Origin: SYFT01 sp964471115
GTDB lineage: Bacteria > Acidobacteriota > Vicinamibacteria > Vicinamibacterales > SCN-69-37
Assembly: GCA_964471115.1 (NCBI GenBank)
Contig: CAYYFE010000007.1
Location: 59,048-123,047 of the forward strand
Length of the DNA: 64,000 nucleotides
Reading direction: 5' to 3'
Made by a program: the position numbers and the translations under genes. Positions 49,874 to 56,338 of this stretch are shown piece after piece (position 1 is the stretch's first letter; each line of letters opens with the position of its first letter). Under the pieces are notes generated by a model. It did no database searches and was not told where the DNA came from. It saw nothing but the letters and a program-made list of their open reading frames with translations.

Positions 49874-51827
49874 CACTCACGACCTCCCGAAATCCATCAG
49901 GCGTCCAGACCTTCGGCCGCCGGGACACCCGCTTCTTGCGCGCCGGCAGCAGCACCAGTTGGCTCAGCATGATCACAGCCGCGATCACGCCGTCGATCCG
50001 CTTGGTCGCCGACCGCTTCTCGAGCCAGACGTTTTCGTAGCGGTCCTTCTTGGGGTCCGCATTGTTGAGGCACCAGCTCATCACCGGATTGCCGTTATGC
50101 CGAATCCGACCGAGCAGGACCAACGCTTCGAACAGCTTGAACGACTCTGACAGGGCGCGTCCCTGCTGGACCTCGACGACGGTGTACCTCGCCTTGTCGC
50201 GCAGCTGGAGCGCGAATTGGCTGGCGTTGTGCTTGTCGTAGCCGACCCGATCGGGCGCGAACGCGGGACCGATGTCCAGGCGAAACTGGTCATAGATGAG
50301 GTCGTAGTCGATGACTGGCCCTTCAGTGACCCGGAGCCACCCATCCCGCTCCCATTGATCGAACGGAACATTTTCCTTCTTCACGCGCTGGATCAACATG
50401 TCGCGCGGCAACCAGAAGAACGTGTGCAGGTCCAAACAGAAGTTGATATTGAGGGTCTTTCGCACCTCGACGCCATTGTCGTTGTCGACGATTTCGACCG
50501 TATCGGCCTTGGCGTCATCCTCGTCATCGACGCGCACACCGACCGCACACGCGGTCAGGTCGAGCTTCTCGGACATGTCGAACCCCACCGCACTGGCCCG
50601 CCCGTCGGCGCGCATGGGCAAGGAGGGCACCCGGCACCGCTCCCATTTGTCTGAGGGGATCCAAATCGACGCGCCCTGGGTCCACATGCAGAAGGTCAAC
50701 CGCTTCACCCGCGGCAGCGTCGACGGCTGGTTCACGGCCTGCTTCACGATGCCGCGCATGTAGGGCACCATCTGTGGCAGGTCGTAAATGGCCGGGTTCA
50801 CCTTGGGCCAGACGGCCTCATCCGTGAACCGGTCACACCGCGTGCAGGCATCGTCCGGCTGTGTGGCCCCTTTGGCCCGGCATTCATCGCAGGGGTCGAG
50901 CTGACAGATGTACGCGAAGTACTCCTCGTCGGTCACCACGCCCTCGAGGACCTGCATGCCATAGTCATGCTTCACCCAGCAGACCGAGGTCTTGTCGAAG
51001 CCGGAGTTGGTCAGCATGATGACCTGGCCATCAGTCTGGCTCTTGATGCCCAGGCGCATCTTCTCGGGAATCGTGTGGCTCGGGTACTCGTGCACCTCGT
51101 CCAAGATGGCCGTGAACACGCGCTTGTTGTCGAGGCTGCGTCCCTCAGACGTCAGCGGCCGGAAGAATGAGTTGCGCTCGACCCACGCCGTGTTGTACTC
51201 CCCGATGTCGAGCAGATCCCGCAGGTCCTCAGACCGCTCGCACATCCGCTTGGCAAACCCGTACAGGTAGTTGGCCTGGTCGCCGTTCACCCCCAGCGAG
51301 TAGTTCTCCACGGAACTGCGATTCGTGCCCACCAGCCGATACAGGCCATAGCCGGCGAAGGCCGGCGTCTTGGTGCTGCCCTTGCCGGTCTCGATGTACG
51401 CCTCGACGAACCGCAGATGGCCGGTCTCTCTATGCTTCCACCCGACCAGTGACCCCTGCACGAACTGCACCCAGCGCGTCAGCCGAAACGGCAGATTCAG
51501 CCCGGTCGCTGGATCCGTGTCATCGAGCGTCAGGAACTGCTCGAAGAACTCGAGCAACGCCCGCACCGGCTCAGGATCCCAGACATACGGAAACGCCGCG
51601 GTCCGCTGGCGCCCCAGGTCACGCAGATGTCGCGCACACGCCAGGCGCACCGGCCGACCGGCGACAATCTCGCCGGCGTCGACGGCCTTCGCGTACGCGG
51701 TGACCGGGTCGTCAGCGCGCGGCTTTGGTCGCGGTGCGCGCGAGGAACGCGCCGAGCCGGCCCGTTTCCTTCCCGCGGTCCCCGACTTTCGCGCGCGCCC
51801 GCGTCCCTTGGCTAAGGCAGAGGTCAT
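49848..51827 (-). CDS. Terminase large subunit
   Basis: A 659-residue packaging motor. The Walker A-like IETGKGSTKT (about residues 145-154) and Walker B FTAILDEVHEYP are followed by the C-terminal nuclease domain with VGFDMSEKLDLTA, YDLIYDQF and DGVIAAVIML. A Cys cluster (CDECRAKG...CTRC) is inserted before the nuclease part. The 40-residue basic N-terminus is unusual. The gene begins 116 bp inside the small-subunit gene in another frame. It packages phage DNA into proheads. Confidence 0.9.
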   Translation of the reverse strand: MTSALAKGRGRARKSGTAGRKRAGSARSSRAPRPKPRADDPVTAYAKAVDAGEIVAGRPVRLACARHLRDLGRQRTAAFPYVWDPEPVRALLEFFEQFLTLDDTDPATGLNLPFRLTRWVQFVQGSLVGWKHRETGHLRFVEAYIETGKGSTKTPAFAGYGLYRLVGTNRSSVENYSLGVNGDQANYLYGFAKRMCERSEDLRDLLDIGEYNTAWVERNSFFRPLTSEGRSLDNKRVFTAILDEVHEYPSHTIPEKMRLGIKSQTDGQVIMLTNSGFDKTSVCWVKHDYGMQVLEGVVTDEEYFAYICQLDPCDECRAKGATQPDDACTRCDRFTDEAVWPKVNPAIYDLPQMVPYMRGIVKQAVNQPSTLPRVKRLTFCMWTQGASIWIPSDKWERCRVPSLPMRADGRASAVGFDMSEKLDLTACAVGVRVDDEDDAKADTVEIVDNDNGVEVRKTLNINFCLDLHTFFWLPRDMLIQRVKKENVPFDQWERDGWLRVTEGPVIDYDLIYDQFRLDIGPAFAPDRVGYDKHNASQFALQLRDKARYTVVEVQQGRALSESFKLFEALVLLGRIRHNGNPVMSWCLNNADPKKDRYENVWLEKRSATKRIDGVIAAVIMLSQLVLLPARKKRVSRRPKVWTPDGFREVVSDAELAQYR

Positions 51828-52173
51828 TCAAGAACTTCCGGTATGTGTCCCACTGGATCCGCTCTCCCGTCTTGAAGCGGCGCCACTCGTCATGCGGCAG
51901 GCCGCGCTGCTTGGCCTTCTGCTGAAACTCCAGCGCTGTGGCGTACGCCGTCGCGGCGCCCAGCAGGTGCGGCCCGTCGGCCAAGCTCAACCGGAGTTCG
52001 CCGTCGAGCAGATCCGCCAACCGCTCCCACTCGGCGTCAGCGACCTTGCTCAGGCCGGCCGGCTTCCATGGCCGCCCAGACACCGGCGCCGGCTCGTCAG
52101 TCGGCAAGGGGCGCTTCCCGGGGTTGCCACTCACCAGCTTCAACGCCAGCGGCTTCGGCCGACGCCCCGCCAT
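51712..52173 (-). CDS. Terminase small subunit, P27 family
   Basis: A 153-residue protein starting MAGRRPKPLALKLVSGNPGKR, the classic P27-type opening, with WERLADLL and the C-terminal FKTGERIQWDTYRKFLNDLCL. It recognises the packaging site. ATG 52171-52173 overlaps the upstream gene stop by one base. Its long overlap with the large-subunit gene is remarked separately. Confidence 0.85.
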   Translation of the reverse strand: MAGRRPKPLALKLVSGNPGKRPLPTDEPAPVSGRPWKPAGLSKVADAEWERLADLLDGELRLSLADGPHLLGAATAYATALEFQQKAKQRGLPHDEWRRFKTGERIQWDTYRKFLNDLCLSQGTRARAKVGDRGKETGRLGAFLARTATKAAR

Positions 52174-52502
52174 CAGCGCGACGCTCCACGCCCGGAGGCC
52201 AAAAGATCCATTTCGCGTCCGGACGCGGAAACCCCCGTCGCGGTCTCCCGTCCGCAGGCCTGGCTTGAGGCCGAGGGGGTATACCCCCGTCGAGATCGCG
52301 ACCGCATCGGGTAGATCCGCCGCATCGCGGCCCGTCGAGACCGTTTGCCGAGACACGACGCGCGCACCATCGCCGCGGCAAAGAGCCGGGTCGCTCGGCT
52401 CGTGGCGGCCATGTGTTCACTCATCGCCTCAGCGAACGCGCCGACCTCAGCCCATGCCTCTGGAGACAGGCGGGCATGACGGCGGAAGGAATCAGCCGTC
52501 AC
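52173..52502 (-). CDS. Small basic hypothetical protein before the terminase
   Basis: A 109-residue protein starting with GTG at 52500-52502, which overlaps the HNH gene stop (GTGA), and ending one base into the terminase small subunit. The N-terminal half is helical (FRRHARLSPEAWAEVGAFAEAM), and the C-terminal half is very Arg/Ser-rich. Function unknown; perhaps DNA binding near the packaging site. Confidence 0.5.
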   Translation of the reverse strand: MTADSFRRHARLSPEAWAEVGAFAEAMSEHMAATSRATRLFAAAMVRASCLGKRSRRAAMRRIYPMRSRSRRGYTPSASSQACGRETATGVSASGREMDLLASGRGASR

Positions 52503-52885
52503 CGGGCCACCCCAAACCGCCGTTCCCCAGGTTTCGCTCCGTGACACGTGGCGCACAAGGACTGATGGTTGGCGCGATCCCAGAAGGCGCCGCCGGCCGC
52601 CACGGGGACGATGTGGTCGGTGACCGTCGCCTGGCCGACCCGTCCGGCCTGTACACACCGGCTGTGCTCCGCGTGGAGTTCGCCATCCATCCGCTCCCCA
52701 CACCGTGGGTGGCGCTCCAGCCAGGACTGCGAGTAGGCCCGCCACCGGCGGTCATACCCACGGCTGTGGGCACTACCCCGGCGCTGCTCCTGTGCACGGC
52801 GGTGCGCCGGACACGGCCCGGACTCGACCAGTTCGGGGCAGCGGCCGCCATCGCCGGGGCAAGGCCGTAGGAGGGCGGACGGCAT
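52499..52885 (-). CDS. HNH endonuclease near terminase
   Basis: A 128-residue protein with an HNH core, ATVTDHIVPVAAGGAFWDRANHQSLCATCHGAK, and a Cys-rich N-terminal part (CPGDGGRCPEL). HNH nucleases next to terminase genes take part in cos-site cleavage in several siphophages, so a cos-type packaging strategy is likely. It is the first gene of the packaging cluster. Confidence 0.8.
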   Translation of the reverse strand: MPSALLRPCPGDGGRCPELVESGPCPAHRRAQEQRRGSAHSRGYDRRWRAYSQSWLERHPRCGERMDGELHAEHSRCVQAGRVGQATVTDHIVPVAAGGAFWDRANHQSLCATCHGAKPGERRFGVAR

Positions 52886-52887
52886 GG

Positions 52888-53442
52888 CTATGCCGCCTCC
52901 CGTGGCGGCACGGCAACGTCGGTGACCCGGCTGAGCGCCTGAACACAGGCCTCATAGGGCGCGGTGCCAGCCATGTCTTCGCGCCGCTCTCGGGACCACT
53001 GATTGACCGACTTGAGCAGCCATCGCATCGCGGCCGCCAGTTCATCGCGCTGCGCGCGAATCTCGTCCGGTGTCGCCGCCGCCTCCACACCATCCGGACG
53101 AACACGGACCGTGAAGATCTGCTCGCCGGTCGGCACCTGGTCACGCAAGACTGACTCCACCTCACAGGTGACCGTACTGTCCTCTGGCGCCGCGATGAGC
53201 AGTCGGCCCAGCTCGGACAGGAACGGTCGCACCGCTTCCCGCTCGGGCGCCTGAATGAAGGGGCCTGACATCGTGATCGCGGTGGAGGGACCGACGCTGG
53301 CGGTCACCAGTTCCAGCTGCGTCAGCTCACCGGCCTTGGCCTTGACGACCAAGCCCCGGAGCGACCGGGTGATATCAAGGCCATCGGCCTTCACGGTCGT
53401 GTCGTGCGCAGACGGGCCGATGTGAATCTCAAAATTGGTCAC
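52888..53442 (-). CDS. Hypothetical phage protein
   Basis: A 184-residue protein with GTG start at 53440-53442, beta-rich N-terminal half (FEIHIGPSAHDTTVKADGLDI) and a helical C-terminal half ending PPREAA. No family recognised. It is separated from the upstream gene by a 124-bp non-coding gap. Confidence 0.5.
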   Translation of the reverse strand: MTNFEIHIGPSAHDTTVKADGLDITRSLRGLVVKAKAGELTQLELVTASVGPSTAITMSGPFIQAPEREAVRPFLSELGRLLIAAPEDSTVTCEVESVLRDQVPTGEQIFTVRVRPDGVEAAATPDEIRAQRDELAAAMRWLLKSVNQWSRERREDMAGTAPYEACVQALSRVTDVAVPPREAA

Positions 53443-53566
53443 TGGGTATCCCTTCCCCTCGTCTGGTCAGTACGGCTATTCTCGCCCCGCGAGAAAACGA
53501 GCGCGACACTGCCGGTAGCGTGTTTTTCGTTGGGCCGGCCGGTTGTGGCGGTACATCGGAGGTCCA
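53443..53566 (-). promoter_or_regulatory. Gene-free gap with a short palindrome
   Basis: Contains the inverted repeat TTCTCGC-CCC-GCGAGAA (53479-53495) and T/A-rich flanks. It is the first clear break in the tightly packed early genes when reading from the right. A promoter for the late/packaging genes, or an operator, would fit; no clear -35/-10 pair was seen. Confidence 0.4.
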
Positions 53567-53737
53567 TCAGCCCACCTCGACGACTTCACGCGTCCTGAAC
53601 CGTCGACCACACACCCGACACCGCCGGCGCCGGCGACTGCCGCGCTTCTCGATCACGTTCGATCGGACCGACCCGCACTCGGGGCACCGAGGCGGGGCGT
53701 TCTTCGCTTCCCGGGCTACCGGCAGGCGTGGACTCAT
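53567..53737 (-). CDS. Small zinc-ribbon protein
   Basis: A 56-residue protein with CPECG...CRVCGRRFRTREVVEV, the NrdR/Com-type zinc ribbon layout, starting at ATG 53735-53737 (ATGA overlap with the upstream gene). Com-like small zinc fingers often control translation of phage DNA-modification genes; that role here is inference. Confidence 0.6.
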   Translation of the reverse strand: MSPRLPVAREAKNAPPRCPECGSVRSNVIEKRGSRRRRRCRVCGRRFRTREVVEVG

Positions 53738-53997
53738 CGCGCTGCCCTCGGGTTGGGCCGGCCACTCCGGGCGGCGTCGTCGCGATGGCGGTCCTTGCAG
53801 GCAGGGCAGTAAATGCAGTCTTCGCAAGGCACGCGGTAGGGTTCGGGCGCCACAGCGATCCCGTGCATGTCGATCACCGTCCGCCCGTCTTCCTCGTGGA
53901 AGGCGTGCTGGTACCCCGCGGCGTCCAGCTTCGACGAGATCTCGCGGAAGGCAGACGGGCTGATGTCCAAGACGGCGTAGGTGTGGGTGGTGCTCAT
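53734..53997 (-). CDS. Small Cys-containing phage protein
   Basis: An 87-residue protein, MSTTHTYAVLDISPSAFREI and onward, with a CEDCIYCPACKDRH Cys cluster near the C-terminus. The N-terminal part looks like a ferredoxin-like alpha/beta fold. Its stop overlaps the next small gene. No function recognised. Confidence 0.5.
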   Translation of the reverse strand: MSTTHTYAVLDISPSAFREISSKLDAAGYQHAFHEEDGRTVIDMHGIAVAPEPYRVPCEDCIYCPACKDRHRDDAARSGRPNPRAAR

Positions 53998-54032
53998 GCC
54001 GCGCTCCCCAACGGGTGTACACTGCCCGACCG

Positions 54033-54593
54033 ATGTTGTCCGAGGAGGAGGTCGTCCAATGGTTCTCCGAAGCGCGTGCCGCCTCGACCGGGCGAAGACT
54101 CACCGACATTGAGAAGTCGGAGCGACCTGACTTCTTGGCATCCTGTTCGAAGCTCGGGCACGTCGGAATTGAGATCACCAACGCCCAACCCAAGCAAGCT
54201 GTTGGGGACATGCTGTTCGAACTTGAGTTCGTTCGTCGCGGTGGCGACCCGCTCGATGCGCATGACGCCGTAGACATGATTTGGCATAGCATCGATCACA
54301 AGAACACGAAACGTCTTACGGCTGGCTGGACGCGGCCTGCGAGCACGATCCTCGTCGTCCAGGTGCTCGCAGACCTCCGTGAAGTGAAACGTTGCTTTCA
54401 GCGATTCAAGAGATCTGAGAGTGTGCCGCCGCACGGTTTTCTGGAAATTTGGCTGCAGGACTACGAATTGTGCTTCGACAAAGATGGCGAGCCGCGCGCG
54501 GCCGCTGTCCTCTGCCTGCACCCGGCGTACTGGTGGATGCGAACAATGTGCGGAGATGGCTACCGCACCGGTCCATTCAGCACGAGAGGTTAA
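54033..54593 (+). CDS. Plus-strand moron gene, putative PD-(D/E)xK-like nuclease
   Basis: A 186-residue protein starting at ATG 54033 (GTG at 54015 possible). It is the only clear plus-strand gene within the prophage array. It contains SERPDFLASCSKLGHVGIEIT, which resembles the core of a PD-(D/E)xK fold, but the Lys is Thr, so activity is uncertain. It is flanked by short gaps, and its base composition looks less GC-rich than neighbours. The inverted orientation suggests an independently expressed accessory (moron) gene, perhaps in phage defence or counter-defence. Confidence 0.5.
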   Translation: MLSEEEVVQWFSEARAASTGRRLTDIEKSERPDFLASCSKLGHVGIEITNAQPKQAVGDMLFELEFVRRGGDPLDAHDAVDMIWHSIDHKNTKRLTAGWTRPASTILVVQVLADLREVKRCFQRFKRSESVPPHGFLEIWLQDYELCFDKDGEPRAAAVLCLHPAYWWMRTMCGDGYRTGPFSTRG

Positions 54594-54636
54594 TCCTGTG
54601 AACGGCCTCATGATTGCCCCACCAAGAACAGCCCCC

Positions 54637-55038
54637 TCACTGTGTCGGCCCAATCCGATAGTGCGCGACCTGATCGGCGCGCAGCCACCCACCCGCAATC
54701 AGGAACGCGATGAACGAGTCGACGCCGCCGCAGACGTGCGAGACGCCTGCGGCCACACACCAATCGCGAAACTCTGCCTGGTCTTTCGACAGCCGGCCAC
54801 CCTGCGCCTTGCACTCCACAAACAGCAAGGTGGGTGTTGCGATCGACGGGTTGTAACGCGGCGGCGGCAGAAACCCGTGGAGGTCAGCAATCCCGGGTGT
54901 CTGCATCGTGCCTTGGTAGTCGCCGCGGCGTCGGCGCGTGCCGGCGATATACACCCGCCCGCCCAACGAGCGCCAGAGCCGCACGATGCCGGCCTGCTCG
55001 ACCTTCTCAGGGACACGTGTAGCCGCTCTCCCAGCCAT
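54637..55038 (-). CDS. VRR-NUC domain endonuclease
   Basis: A 133-residue single-domain VRR-NUC protein. It has the catalytic run PGIADLHGFLP (Asp52) and LLFVECKAQGGRLSKDQAEF with Glu75/Lys77, giving D...ExK. A further FRDWCVAAGVSH motif completes the fold. VRR-NUC enzymes act on branched or flapped DNA and are common in phage replication/recombination modules. It sits among zinc-ribbon and HNH genes. Confidence 0.85.
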   Translation of the reverse strand: MAGRAATRVPEKVEQAGIVRLWRSLGGRVYIAGTRRRRGDYQGTMQTPGIADLHGFLPPPRYNPSIATPTLLFVECKAQGGRLSKDQAEFRDWCVAAGVSHVCGGVDSFIAFLIAGGWLRADQVAHYRIGPTQ

Positions 55039-55042
55039 GGGG

Positions 55043-55405
55043 TTACGCAGCCCTCCGTTTCCGTTCGCGTGCGGCGACCTTGAGGCGGCAATCAAGGCAG
55101 CGCGCGAATCGAGCCACAAAGAGCCCGGCGCCGCACTCGATGCACCGACCTTCACGCCGGTATCTGGCGCGGCGGCGCTTGTGGCTGCTATTCGACTTCT
55201 CGCGACAGGCCTGACACTTCCACGTGTTGCCCGTCTTGGGCCCACCGCACCCTGCGCAGCGGCCTTGGCTGAGCTGCTTGTGCTGCCACCGCCTGACGTC
55301 ATTAAGCAGGCGCATGGCGCGCATCTCGCGCCACTTTGACCGACAGGGCGTCGGGCAGACCTGACGGAACCCGCCGGCGTTGTTTCCGCACACGCGGCAC
55401 TTCAT
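55043..55405 (-). CDS. Multi-zinc-ribbon protein
   Basis: A 120-residue protein with several Cys pairs (CRVCG, CAGCG, CQACR, CIECG, CLDCR) spaced as two or three zinc ribbons, and a basic Arg-rich character. Likely DNA- or RNA-binding. It overlaps the upstream HNH-type gene by 4 bp. Confidence 0.6.
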   Translation of the reverse strand: MKCRVCGNNAGGFRQVCPTPCRSKWREMRAMRLLNDVRRWQHKQLSQGRCAGCGGPKTGNTWKCQACREKSNSSHKRRRARYRREGRCIECGAGLFVARFARCLDCRLKVAARERKRRAA

Positions 55406-55968
55406 GACGCGATCTCCTGCGCCACACCCTGAATACTCCGCTCAACCGCTCGGTGACAGTTCGCGCACAAACGAATGAACCACCTCGGCTTGTCGTACCC
55501 CCAATGGTGGTGGTTCTGCGCGTCTGGCTCGCCACAGCCTTCGCACGGTCCCTTGGGCAGCGCACCGCGCAACTGAAGGGCTTTGGTGTGAGCCCGACAG
55601 TTCGCCTTGTTCCGAACTGCAGGCGGAAGGTCTCGATGCTTGGTCCGGTTTTCACGGGTGTACGCGTTGCGGCAGGTCCGACAGTGCGCTGAGTAGCCCA
55701 AGTCCCTTGGCCGGCCGCACCGCCTTGCACATGGCTTCTGTCCTGGTTCCATGTGGAAAGTCACTGAACTGGTGGAACGTGAGGCCTTAAGCCGGTCATA
55801 CGGCTTGATTGACCTGATGAGGTCATCCACATGAGACCTGAGCGCCCTGGACTTGCAACGAGAGCGCACGCGCTCTCGGTAATCACGCATTACCGCAGCG
55901 TGACAGGCTCGGCAGTATCGCTGCTTGGGCGACCGTGGCGGATTCGGGCAGCGGGAACAGGTCTTCAC
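55402..55968 (-). CDS. HNH-type endonuclease with zinc ribbons
   Basis: A 188-residue protein, MKTCSRCPNPPRSPKQRYCR and onward. Two N-terminal zinc-binding units (CSRC...CRAC and CARRCG...CRTC) are followed by an HNH-like C-terminal end (CEGCG...NHHHWGYDKPRWFIRLCANCHRAVE). It is probably a homing-type or phage HNH nuclease. It is co-directional with the neighbouring gene, which overlaps it by 4 bp. Confidence 0.7.
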   Translation of the reverse strand: MKTCSRCPNPPRSPKQRYCRACHAAVMRDYRERVRSRCKSRALRSHVDDLIRSIKPYDRLKASRSTSSVTFHMEPGQKPCARRCGRPRDLGYSAHCRTCRNAYTRENRTKHRDLPPAVRNKANCRAHTKALQLRGALPKGPCEGCGEPDAQNHHHWGYDKPRWFIRLCANCHRAVERSIQGVAQEIAS

Positions 55969-56252
55969 GCTGCCGACCTTCCAGACCGTTCGAGATGCCG
56001 CTCGAGGAACTCGCCGCAGAGCCCGGCAATCGCAACGACCTTCACAAGTCGGTCCCGCGCCTGGATGTCAGGCGCATCGACCTCGTCAGGGCTCGCGCCC
56101 TCCAGGTCTCGCAGCGCATTCAGTTGATGCTCGAGCAGGTCGCACCACTCGCCAGCCGTCAACTGATCGAACCGGTGCTCGGCCTGTTGCCGCTGGCGCT
56201 CGAGGGCGACAAGAGCCGCCAGGCGCGCGGCGGCTGATGAAGACTTCGGCAT
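55965..56252 (-). CDS. Small helical phage protein
   Basis: A 95-residue protein from ATG 56250-56252, MPKSSSAAARLAALVALERQ and onward, mostly helical with an amphipathic centre (WCDLLEHQLNALRDLEG). It overlaps the HNH-type gene stop. Function unknown; could be a recombination or replication accessory. Confidence 0.5.
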   Translation of the reverse strand: MPKSSSAAARLAALVALERQRQQAEHRFDQLTAGEWCDLLEHQLNALRDLEGASPDEVDAPDIQARDRLVKVVAIAGLCGEFLERHLERSGRSAA

Positions 56253-56254
56253 AG

Positions 56255-56338
56255 TCAGCGCCCCTTTTTCGCCGGCAGGCGGTGCCGGCGCTTGATGGTC
56301 TGGCCGACCCCCACCAGGTGGCACGGCGGCTTCGTCAC
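56255..56338 (-). CDS. 27-residue basic mini-ORF, putative
   Basis: GTG at 56336-56338 overlaps the stop of the methyltransferase gene (GTGA), and the frame ends 2 bp before the next ATG. The product is 27 residues, MTKPPCHLVGVG and onward with KRRHRLPAKK. The tight fit with both neighbours suggests a translated peptide. Confidence 0.4.
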   Translation of the reverse strand: MTKPPCHLVGVGQTIKRRHRLPAKKGR

